Shown: one piece after another, positions 37,352 to 43,962 of the stretch | How positions within the stretch are numbered: position 1 is the stretch's first letter | Layout of the letters: each line of letters opens with the position of its first letter | Notes under the pieces: model-generated | The model's input: only the letters and a program-made list of their open reading frames with translations | Told to the model about the DNA's origin: nothing | Database searches by the model: none | Source: Alteromonadaceae bacterium 2753L.S.0a.02 | Lineage (GTDB): Bacteria > Pseudomonadota > Gammaproteobacteria > Pseudomonadales > Cellvibrionaceae | DNA length: 64,000 bases | NCBI GenBank assembly: GCA_007827375.1 | Contig: VISH01000002.1 | Location: forward strand, 1,761,001-1,825,000 | Direction: 5' to 3' | Made by a program: the position numbers and the translations under genes

Positions 37352-38542
37352 ATGGTTGTAAACCAAATGCCTGATGTGGCGGTTTTTGTTCTACTGTTTA
37401 TTGCGCTGGCGTTGGGTTACGTGCTGGGGCGTGTGCAGCCTTTTAGTAAAAAATCGCCATTAAAAATTGAGGGCCGTTTACCGCGTAAAAATTATTATCA
37501 CGGCTTGAATCAACTGCTTAACGATCAGCCCGACGCAGCGATAGACACATTCATTAGCGCCCTGGAAGTCAACAGCGAAACGCTCGAAACTCACCTGGCT
37601 TTAGGCAGCCTGCTGAGGCGGCGTGGAGAAACCACACGCGCGATTCGTGTTCACCAGAATTTACTGGCGCGCCCCAGTTTGAGTCGAGCGCAATTGCATT
37701 TGGCCCAATTGGAATTGGGCGTGGATTTTTTAAAGGCGGGCTTGCTCGATCGTGCCGAAAGTTTATTTAAAGAACTGGCCGATACCAAAAATATCGATAA
37801 AAAAACCCGCGAGCAAGCACTGGGTCATTTAATCGAAGTGTATCAAGACACCAGCGATTGGCTGGATGCCATCGATGTGGCCGACAGGCTCACCACCCGC
37901 AAATTTGGCAACACGCCAGATAAGTGGCGTGCCAGCCAGGCGCAATTCAGTTGCGAACTTGCCGAAGAGGCACTTGCCAAAAGCGATTTACTGGAGGCAC
38001 GGCGTTTACTGCGCAATGCGCAACGCTATGATAAACATTGTGCCCGCGCTGTTTTACTCCAGGCCAGAATTGAACTGAACGACCAAACCCCTGCCGTCGC
38101 TTTGGCACTGCTCAGAAAAATACCCTACCAAAGCCCACAACACACCAGCGAAGCTCTGCCCCTAATTCGAGAATGCTTTGTACAACTTAAGAGCGCAAAA
38201 GGCGCGGAAAGCCTGCTCAGAGAAATTTACACCGCACAACCCAGCCTCACCACACTCAACTATCTTGCCGAGGCCGTGGAACAAGAGCAGGGTTGCGATG
38301 CCGTGGTGGAGCTACTGCTCCAGGAACTCCCAGCCTTCCCCCAAATGGAAGCCGCCGCAGACCTGCTGAAACTGGTCGCCAGTGATACCGAAAACCTCCA
38401 CTACAACACAATCAAAAGCGTGCTGGAAAAACTCATCAAAACACACGCTAGATATATATGTACCCATTGCGGATTCGAGGCCTGGAAGAATCATTGGTTG
38501 TGTCCGAGGTGTAAAAGCTGGGGGACTATTGCTTTGCAATAG
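37352..38542 (+). CDS. lapB: LapB, TPR/rubredoxin-type LPS assembly regulator
   Basis: 396 residues: N-terminal membrane helix (about 8-28), about nine TPR-like repeats, and a C-terminal rubredoxin-like zinc site made of CTHC and CPRC. It tunes LpxC degradation. The stop codon lies inside a perfect 17-bp palindrome that belongs to the following repeat region, and the tail after the zinc site (KSWGTIALQ) is shorter than in E. coli, so the last codons may have been replaced. Confidence 0.92.
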   Translation: MVVNQMPDVAVFVLLFIALALGYVLGRVQPFSKKSPLKIEGRLPRKNYYHGLNQLLNDQPDAAIDTFISALEVNSETLETHLALGSLLRRRGETTRAIRVHQNLLARPSLSRAQLHLAQLELGVDFLKAGLLDRAESLFKELADTKNIDKKTREQALGHLIEVYQDTSDWLDAIDVADRLTTRKFGNTPDKWRASQAQFSCELAEEALAKSDLLEARRLLRNAQRYDKHCARAVLLQARIELNDQTPAVALALLRKIPYQSPQHTSEALPLIRECFVQLKSAKGAESLLREIYTAQPSLTTLNYLAEAVEQEQGCDAVVELLLQELPAFPQMEAAADLLKLVASDTENLHYNTIKSVLEKLIKTHARYICTHCGFEAWKNHWLCPRCKSWGTIALQ

Positions 38543-38552
38543 TCCCCCAGCT
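38516..38552. repeat. Perfect 17-bp palindrome spanning the lapB stop codon
   Basis: Arms 38516-38532 and 38536-38552 are exact reverse complements, with loop TTT. The left arm encodes lapB's last residues; the TAG stop (38540-38542) is in the right arm. There is no T-run, so it is not a standard terminator. It marks the left edge of element C. Confidence 0.9.
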
Positions 38553-38968
38553 GGGCGCCGCCGTTAGACGGCTGGCTGGGAACGGCCGGGGGCCTTCTGG
38601 GAACGCGGCTGGCGCCCTGCTGGGAACAGTCGCTATCGCTCCTTCCTCGGAATAAACTAGTGCGACGAATGTTTTTCATCTTTTCCCCAGAAGTGGCCGC
38701 AGGTCACGTTCCCAGGAGGGCACTCGTGCCCGTTCCCAGAAGCCGTCGCAGACGGCGTTCCCACCTTCCACGCGCGAAGCGCGTAAAAAGGCCCCGTTCC
38801 CAGAAGGGCACTGGTGCCCGTTCCCAGAAGCCGTCACAGACGGCGTTCCCTCCTTTCCATGCGCGAAGCGCGTAAAAAGGCCCCGTTCCTAGAAGGCCTT
38901 CGGCCGTTCCCAGAAGCCGTCTCCGACGGCGTTCCCAGCAACCACGCGCAAATGCGCGTAAAACTGCC
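38553..38968 (+). repeat. Hairpin-array element C (between lapB and rpsA)
   Basis: The left half has CTGGGAACG linkers; the core is near 38640-38690; the right half has CGTTCCCAGAAG linkers. The right half is a threefold tandem repeat of 88-90 bp (linkers at 38708, 38796 and 38886). Each unit carries GGGCACTNGTGCCC (or GGCCTTCGGCC), CCGTCNNNGACGG and ACGCGCGAAGCGCGT-type hairpins. No gene is visible. The rpsA promoter should lie after it, in 38969-39117. Confidence 0.87.
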
Positions 38969-39117
38969 TAAAACCGCTTGAGATCTAACCAATAATCTGA
39001 TATTTTCGCGCGCCCTAGAACCCGCTAATTTCGCTCCCAGCCAGAAGTGGGGCGGTTTTAGCATTAACAACAACCCCACATAACTGGCGATGTGGCACAC
39101 AAATTACAGGAATCGCA

Positions 39118-40800
39118 ATGAGCGAAAGCTTTGCAGAACTCTTTGAAGAGAGTTTACAAACCATAGACATGGTGCCCGGCACCATCGTAACCGGTGTTGT
39201 TATCGACATCGATCAAGATTGGGTCACTGTTCACGCTGGCCTCAAATCAGAAGGCGTAATCCCCGCCGCACAATTTCTTAACGACAAAGGCGAACTCGAG
39301 CTCAACGTGGGCGACGAAGTTCAGGTAGCTCTGGAAACCGTAGAAGACGGTTTCGGCGAAACCCGCCTTTCTCGCGAAAAAGCCAAGCGCGCTGAATCCT
39401 GGAAAGTTCTGGAAGCGGCTCACGAAGAAGAAGAAGTCATTACCGGTGTTATCAACGGCAAGGTTAAAGGTGGTTTCACCGTCGACGTTGCAGGTATCCG
39501 TGCCTTCTTGCCTGGTTCTTTGGTAGACGTTCGCCCCGTGCGCGAAACTACCCACCTCGAAGGCAAAGAGCTGGAATTCAAAGTTATCAAGCTCGACCAG
39601 AAGCGCAACAACGTGGTTGTTTCCCGCCGTGCGGTTATGGAACAAACCAATACCGAAGAGCGTGAAGAGCTGCTGGCAACCCTGCAAGAAGGTCAAGCGG
39701 TTAAAGGTATCGTTAAGAACCTTACCGATTACGGTGCCTTCGTTGACCTGGGCGGCGTAGATGGCCTGCTGCACATCACCGATATGGCCTGGAAGCGCAT
39801 CAAGCACCCGAGCGAAATTGTTGCCGTTGGCGATGAAATCGACGTTAAAGTCCTCAAGTTCGACCGCGAGCGCAACCGTGTTTCCCTCGGCCTCAAGCAA
39901 CTGGGCGAAGATCCCTGGGCGGCTATCACCCAGCGTTACCCCGAAGGCGCCAAGGTTAAAGCCACCATCACCAACCTTACCGATTACGGCTGCTTCGCTG
40001 AAATCGAAGAAGGCGTTGAAGGTCTGGTACACGTTTCCGAAATGGATTGGACCAACAAAAACATCCACCCCAGCAAGGTTGTAAACCTCGGCGACGAAGT
40101 GGAAGTGATGATTCTGGATATCGACGAAGAACGTCGTCGTATTTCCCTGGGTATCAAGCAGTGTCAAGAAAACCCCTGGGATGCCTTCAGTAATCAATAC
40201 GCCAAAGGCGACAAGATCACCGGCAAAATCAAGTCGATCACCGACTTCGGTATCTTCATCGGCCTCGAAGGCGGCATCGACGGTCTGGTTCACCTGTCCG
40301 ACATTTCCTGGAACGAAGCCGGTGAAGAAGCCGTGCGCAAGTACAAGAAAGGCGACGAACTGGAAACCGTGGTACTGGCCATCGACCCGGAACGCGAGCG
40401 TATTTCCTTGGGTATCAAGCAGTTAGACGAAGATCCGTTCTCCGTTTACGTCACCAATAACGATAAAGGTTCCATCGTTACCGGTACTGTTAAATCTGTA
40501 GATGCGAAAGAAGCCGTGATCGTATTGGCCGACGACGTTGAAGCAACCCTGAAAGCCTCAGAAATCAGCCGCGACAAGGTAGAAGATGCCCGCAACGCGC
40601 TGAAAGAAGGCGACGAAGTGGAAGCCAAAATCACCAACGTCGACCGCAAAAACCGCGCGATTATCCTCAGCATCAAAGCCAAGGATAGCGACGAAGAAAA
40701 ACAAGCCATCAAAGACCACAGCGCCAAATCCGCAGAACAAGCGGCACCGGCCACTCTGGGTGATTTGATTAAGGCGGAAATGGAAAGCAAAGATAAGTAA
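39118..40800 (+). CDS. rpsA: RpsA, 30S ribosomal protein S1
   Basis: 560 residues with six S1 (OB-fold) domains, the full E. coli-type layout; the repeats GxVxGxVxxxxdyGaFVDLGGVDGLLHITD are visible from about residue 20 to 530. S1 brings mRNA to the 30S subunit. Codon use is strongly biased and GC-rich, as for a highly expressed gene. It is isolated here between two hairpin-array elements and has its own terminator. Confidence 0.98.
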   Translation: MSESFAELFEESLQTIDMVPGTIVTGVVIDIDQDWVTVHAGLKSEGVIPAAQFLNDKGELELNVGDEVQVALETVEDGFGETRLSREKAKRAESWKVLEAAHEEEEVITGVINGKVKGGFTVDVAGIRAFLPGSLVDVRPVRETTHLEGKELEFKVIKLDQKRNNVVVSRRAVMEQTNTEEREELLATLQEGQAVKGIVKNLTDYGAFVDLGGVDGLLHITDMAWKRIKHPSEIVAVGDEIDVKVLKFDRERNRVSLGLKQLGEDPWAAITQRYPEGAKVKATITNLTDYGCFAEIEEGVEGLVHVSEMDWTNKNIHPSKVVNLGDEVEVMILDIDEERRRISLGIKQCQENPWDAFSNQYAKGDKITGKIKSITDFGIFIGLEGGIDGLVHLSDISWNEAGEEAVRKYKKGDELETVVLAIDPERERISLGIKQLDEDPFSVYVTNNDKGSIVTGTVKSVDAKEAVIVLADDVEATLKASEISRDKVEDARNALKEGDEVEAKITNVDRKNRAIILSIKAKDSDEEKQAIKDHSAKSAEQAAPATLGDLIKAEMESKDK

Positions 40801-40831
40801 TACGCGATTAGCGTATTCGCTTTTTCCATAG

Positions 40832-40864
40832 AACGGCGCACTCGAAAGGGTGCGCCGTTTTTTT
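40832..40864 (+). terminator. Rho-independent terminator after rpsA
   Basis: 9-bp GC stem (40832-40840 with 40851-40859) closed by a 10-nt loop and followed by seven T residues. It ends the rpsA transcript before the left half-array of element D, so ihfB needs its own promoter. Confidence 0.9.
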
Positions 40865-40924
40865 ATGTTCAGGACGAACGGTATCCCGCGGGTGCAGGGA
40901 TGCACGGGAGCGGGGATGGTTTTG

Positions 40925-41011
40925 AACGCTAATCGCGTGGTTGCTGGGTTTCTGGGAACGGTCGCTTTGCTCCCTTCTGGGAACGTGGCCTTTGGCCACT
41001 TCTGGGATAAC
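40925..41011 (+). repeat. Element D, left half-array (before the 4HB pseudogene)
   Basis: Contains TTTCTGGGAACG, a hairpin module, CTTCTGGGAACG, TGGCCTTTGGCCA and CTTCTGGG, all in the left-half orientation. Bases 40979-41006 are the reverse complement of 41543-41570 in the right half at 25 of 28 positions. Only the four-helix-bundle pseudogene and short flanks lie between the halves. Confidence 0.82.
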
Positions 41012-41049
41012 CCTTTTTTAAGCAGCTCCGGCTTAGCTGGTTCTTTTGA

Positions 41050-41403
41050 TTAGGCTGGAACTTTGGTTTTTCTGGCTTTTATCAAAGCGCCCAATTGATG
41101 AGAGAGGGTTTCGGCTTTGTGGAGGAGGTTTTTTCCGGCGGGTCTTTCTATGTAGCCGATTTCAATGGCAATGTAGAGCTGGGTAATAAATTCGGCAGTA
41201 GAGCCTTTCGCAATATTTAAAAAACGCAGCGTATCTTTCATACTCTCGCGCTCTTCCCCTTCGGCAATATTGGAAGGAATCGACAAAACGGAGCGAGTAA
41301 CCTGATCCCGAAACCCAAAATCCGACAATCACCGAAAATTCTCATAAATCTCAACACAAAGCCGAGAACTTTCCTTCCACACCTCAAGCTTCTTAAATTT
41401 CAC
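41050..41403 (-). pseudogene. Four-helix-bundle protein (23S rRNA intervening-sequence family), broken
   Basis: From a GTG at 41403 (AAGGAG upstream) the frame reads VKFKKLEVWKESSRLCVEIY, then hits TGA at 41329-41331, then continues DFGFRDQVTRSVLSIPSNIAEGEERE to 41050. Both parts match the 4HB/S23 family. Around the stop, one inserted T and one lost G about ten bases apart would restore the expected R-D-C-R-D-F, so two compensating indels made the stop. Family members are often found inside 23S rRNA intervening sequences; their function is unknown. It sits between the two half-arrays of element D. Confidence 0.83.
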
Positions 41404-41454
41404 AACAAACTCCTTTTCAATTTCTCCTTATGAAACTCTACCCCATCTAAGCCC

Positions 41455-41600
41455 CACAAAAAAGCCAGCGCAGCGACGCTTTTCCACCCAGCAAGGAGAC
41501 AAGCGAAGCAAAGCCTCCGCCCCAGAAGCCCGCCAGGGCGTTCCCAGAAGTGGCCTTCGGCCACGTTCCCAGCAGCCCCGCCAAGGCGGGGCGACCCACA
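41455..41600 (+). repeat. Element D, right half-array (after the 4HB pseudogene)
   Basis: Has the core AAGCGAAGCAAAGC (41501) found in the complete elements, then CCCCAGAAG, CCCGCCAGGGCG, GTTCCCAGAAG, TGGCCTTCGGCCA, CGTTCCCAGCAG and CCCCGCCAAGGCGGGG. The linkers all face the right-half way. Together with 40925-41011 it forms one element split by the 4HB gene. Confidence 0.82.
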
Positions 41601-41637
41601 ACAAAAACTGGCGAAACGCCAGTTTTTGTTGTATAAA
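41598..41637 (+). promoter_or_regulatory. 16-bp palindrome followed by TATAAA (end of element D)
   Basis: Arms 41598-41613 and 41617-41632 are perfect complements with loop AAA. TATAAA follows at 41632-41637. The same arrangement, with CAAC/GTTG closing the stem, ends elements E and F. It may supply a -10 box for ihfB, 245 bp downstream. Bases 41638-41882 otherwise show no feature I can support. Confidence 0.5.
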
Positions 41638-41882
41638 CAACAACTTAACCAACCAATTTAGCAACAACATTTACAAATTGTTCTAACACAATGATATAAC
41701 CCAACTTTTGGACTAGTATCAAGTTAGAATAAGCTGCGGCGTAGGTATTAACCCGTTGGTTACGCCGTAAAAGGAAAACTCGCAGAAAGGGCAGGGTGGC
41801 GTTTCCCGTAGGGAAATATTGCGATTGGGCCGAGGCGATGTTTCCGGGGCTCAATTCACACTACCAAGCTTAGCCAAAGCCT

Positions 41883-42176
41883 ATGACAAAGTCAGAGCTA
41901 ATAGAAAGAATCGCAGAAAGGCAAGACCAACTCTCCGCTAAGGATATCGAGCTGGCTGTAAAACTGATTCTGGAATACATGTCGCAATGCCTCGCAAATG
42001 GCGACCGCATAGAAATTCGCGGCTTCGGCAGTTTCTCCCTCCACTATCGCGCGCCTCGCACCGGCCGCAACCCCAAAACCGGCGAATCCGTAGAGCTCGC
42101 CGGCAAATACGTTCCCCACTTCAAACCCGGCAAAGAAATGCGCGACCGGGTTAATGAATCGTTGCAGGAGCAATAA
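41883..42176 (+). CDS. ihfB: IhfB, integration host factor beta subunit
   Basis: 97 residues, very close to E. coli IhfB: MTKSELIERIA start, RIEIRGFGSFSLHYRAPR and GRNPKTGESVEL with the DNA-intercalating Pro, then GKYVPHFKPGKEMRDRVN. With IhfA it bends DNA sharply. It normally follows rpsA directly; here 1.08 kb including element D separates them. Element E begins on the base after its stop. Confidence 0.97.
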   Translation: MTKSELIERIAERQDQLSAKDIELAVKLILEYMSQCLANGDRIEIRGFGSFSLHYRAPRTGRNPKTGESVELAGKYVPHFKPGKEMRDRVNESLQEQ

Positions 42177-42357
42177 GCGCGCTGCGCGCGTGGTAACTAG
42201 GTTACTGGGAACGCGGCTAGCGCCGCTTCTGGGAACGGCCTGCGGCCTTCTAGGAGAGGGGCGGCAATTCATTCCCGGCAGTGAGCGATAGCGAACGTCC
42301 CCAGAAGGGAGCCTGCGACCGTTCCCCACAACCTACAAACCACGCGCGCAGCGCGTC
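42177..42357 (+). repeat. Hairpin-array element E with terminal inverted repeats
   Basis: Complete small element starting on the base after the ihfB stop. The left end 42177-42213 and right end 42320-42357 are imperfect inverted repeats sharing GCGCTGCGCGCGTGG and TAGGTT...GGGAACG. Inside are CGGCTAGCGCCG, CTTCTGGGAACG, GGCCTGCGGCC, a central spacer and CCCCAGAAG with GGGAGCCTGCGACC. The orientation of the linker switches at the centre. Confidence 0.87.
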
Positions 42358-42367
42358 AAAAGCCCCC

Positions 42368-42390
42368 CAACGGCAAAGCCGTTGTATAAT
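42368..42390 (+). promoter_or_regulatory. Hairpin plus TATAAT directly before the zeta-like gene
   Basis: A 7-bp stem CAACGGC-AAA-GCCGTTG (42368-42384) is followed at once by TATAAT (42385-42390). The ATG at 42397 lies where transcription would start, so the transcript may be leaderless; no ribosome site is present. No good -35 is seen. Confidence 0.5.
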
Positions 42391-42396
42391 CCCCCT

Positions 42397-42915
42397 ATGA
42401 CCAAATACTGCTTCATAATCGCAGGCCCAAACGGTGCAGGTAAAACAACCTTTGCGCTCAGATTGCTGAGAAACGAAGTCAAAACAGAAAATTTCGTGAA
42501 CGCCGATCTAATCGCACTAGGCCTATCGCCACTCAGGCCAGAAAACGCAGCGATCGAGGCGGGGAAACTTATGCTTCGCAAGATCGACAGTTTGGCCAGA
42601 AAGCGCGAAAATTTCGCGTTTGAAACAACACTGAGCGGAACGACTTATCTCCGAAAGATACCGAAGTGGCAAAGTGCGGGCTACAAGGTATTTTTATACT
42701 ATTTCTGGCTGCCATCAGCGGATGCAGCGGTAGAACGAGTCCGATTACGAGTCTCAGAAGGCGGTCACGATATCCCAGAAAACGTCGTTCGTCGCCGTTT
42801 TGACAGAAGCATTAGCAATCTAGCCAAGTTCGAGAAAGTTGTGGATCAGGTTTTAATTTTCGATACGAGCGCTGGCGACGTGCGAATTTTGGAGGAACTA
42901 CCCAGTGAACCATAG
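42397..42915 (+). CDS. Zeta-toxin-like P-loop kinase
   Basis: 172 residues from ATG 42397. P-loop AGPNGAGKTTFALRLL, then FVNADLIALGLSP and FAFETTLSGTTYLR match the zeta-toxin/UDP-GlcNAc kinase-like ATPases common in accessory DNA. True zeta toxins phosphorylate UDP-GlcNAc, but many relatives of this type are uncharacterised and no epsilon antitoxin is present. Translation may be leaderless. The next small gene overlaps its end. Confidence 0.8.
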   Translation: MTKYCFIIAGPNGAGKTTFALRLLRNEVKTENFVNADLIALGLSPLRPENAAIEAGKLMLRKIDSLARKRENFAFETTLSGTTYLRKIPKWQSAGYKVFLYYFWLPSADAAVERVRLRVSEGGHDIPENVVRRRFDRSISNLAKFEKVVDQVLIFDTSAGDVRILEELPSEP

Positions 42916-43099
42916 CGTAGAAGAGCTCAACGCACTAGTGAAATCTGCCTTTCTAAGAATTTCTGAGGAAGTTCGCAGCGAGTACAGGTTAGCGGGTAAA
43001 AAAATTCCATTCTGGGAGGATGGCAAAATCGTATACAAGATCCCCCAAGAGCCTCCAAAGAGCTCGCCAGAGGCTCATTCGAGCTCACAAAGAAAGTAG
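42905..43099 (+). CDS. Small partner protein of the zeta-like kinase
   Basis: 64 residues, GTG start with GGAGG 9 nt upstream, overlapping the kinase gene by 11 bp. It is charged and ends in a Ser/Pro-rich tail; the segment GKKIPFWEDGKIVYKIP is like small ORFs often found after such kinases. Possible antitoxin, but no known family is recognised. Confidence 0.6.
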   Translation: MNHSVEELNALVKSAFLRISEEVRSEYRLAGKKIPFWEDGKIVYKIPQEPPKSSPEAHSSSQRK

Positions 43100-43118
43100 C
43101 GAAATTACCTTAAAACCG

Positions 43119-43234
43119 GTGCGTTCGTGAGGCAAGCGAAGCTAAGCGCTCGCTCCCCGAAGGCCCTTCGGGCCGCTCCCGATTCCCGAAGCGGGCTCGC
43201 CCGCGCTCCCGCAGGCCCCGATGGGGCCGCCCCA
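43119..43234 (+). repeat. Hairpin-array element F, right half only, variant linker
   Basis: Has the core CAAGCGAAGCTAAGC and then hairpins GGCCCTTCGGGCC, GCGGGCTCGCCCGC and GGCCCCGATGGGGCC, joined by linkers of type CGCTCCCCGAAG/CGCTCCCG rather than CGTTCCCAGAAG. No left half is visible. It lies between the zeta-like pair and brnTA. Confidence 0.75.
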
Positions 43235-43257
43235 CAACGGCCAAGCCCTTGTATAGT
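43235..43257 (+). promoter_or_regulatory. Hairpin plus TATAGT before brnT
   Basis: CAACGGC-CAA-GCCCTTG (43235-43251, one mismatch) followed by TATAGT (43252-43257), the same arrangement as at the end of element E. It is 27 bp before the brnT ATG and is a plausible brnTA promoter -10. Confidence 0.45.
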
Positions 43258-43283
43258 CCTAAAAATGTACATACAATGTATTC

Positions 43284-43568
43284 ATGATTAAGTTTAAATG
43301 GGACCCAGTCAAAGCACGTAAAAACAAGGAAAAACATGGGGTTAGCTTCGAGGAAGCATGATCCGTGTTTTATGATGAGTATGCTATTCAATTCTATGAT
43401 GAGGAACATAATGAACAGGAAGATCGCTTTCTGCTGCTTGGTCTGAGCAACGAAACTCGTGTTTTACTGGTGTGTCATTGCGAAAGAGATTTGGGTAACA
43501 CAATACGAATCATTTCTGCGCGCAAGGCGACCAAAAACGAATGTAAGCATTACGAAGGTGGTAACTGA
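43284..43568 (+). pseudogene. brnT: BrnT toxin gene with a nonsense codon
   Basis: From ATG 43284 the frame reads MIKFKWDPVKARKNKEKHGV then SFEEA, then TGA at 43359-43361, then SVFYDEYAIQF to the end at 43568. BrnT proteins usually have Trp at or near this place, so a TGG to TGA change is likely. BrnT is a ribonuclease toxin. A restart at GTG 43365 would lack the first 27 residues. The antitoxin gene overlaps its stop and is intact. Confidence 0.82.
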
Positions 43569-43792
43569 TGAAAGCTGAATACGATCTCTCTAAAATGAAA
43601 TCACGCAGAAACCCCTACGCGGCCAAGCTGAAAAAGCCCGTGACTATTCGTCTAGGTGAAGATGTAATTGGCTATTTCAAAGAAATGGCAGAAGAAAACG
43701 GCGTGCCCTACCAAAGCTTGATCAATCTGTACCTACGTGATTGTGTTGCTCAACATAGAAAAATAGATATTTCCTGGAGAACGAAGTCCTAA
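43568..43792 (+). CDS. brnA: BrnA-type antitoxin
   Basis: 74 residues, overlapping brnT (ATGA). The ribbon-helix-helix-like part is KKPVTIRLGEDVIGYFKEMAEENGVPYQSLINLYLRDCV (about residues 22-60), as in BrnA/CopG-type antitoxins, which neutralise BrnT and repress the operon. Intact although the toxin is broken. Element G starts on the base after its stop. Confidence 0.82.
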   Translation: MKAEYDLSKMKSRRNPYAAKLKKPVTIRLGEDVIGYFKEMAEENGVPYQSLINLYLRDCVAQHRKIDISWRTKS

Positions 43793-43962
43793 CGCGCTTC
43801 GCACGTGGCATCTGGGTTACCGGGAACGCGACTAACGCCGCTTCAAGGAAGGTTCGCTGGAGCTCACTCCTAGGTGGTAGCGCGAGCAAAGCTAAGCGCT
43901 ACACCCCAGAAGGCCGCAGGCCGTTCCCAGAAGGGAGCCTGCGACCGTTCCCGGTAACCCAG
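43793..43962 (+). repeat. Hairpin-array element G with perfect 17-bp inverted ends
   Basis: Starts directly after brnA with a short GC hairpin. CTGGGTTACCGGGAACG at 43812-43828 is the exact reverse complement of 43946-43962. Between them are left-half modules (CGCTTCAAGGAAGG, CACTCCTAGG), the core GAGCAAAGCTAAGC, then CCCCAGAAG, GGCCGCAGGCC, CGTTCCCAGAAG and GGGAGCCTGCGACC. It is the best-preserved single element. Confidence 0.88.

Noticed and set aside
32342..43962. CRISPR array
   Set aside because: The constant part (about 11 bp) is too short, spacing is irregular, the variable parts are themselves palindromes that recur between arrays, and no cas genes are present.
42177..43962. Integron cassettes with attC sites around the zeta-like and brnTA genes
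   Set aside because: The intergenic elements lack the R' and R'' core sites expected of attC (GTTRRRY/RYYYAAC at the two ends with an asymmetric stem), and no integrase is in the window. The cassette-like spacing is explained by the hairpin arrays.
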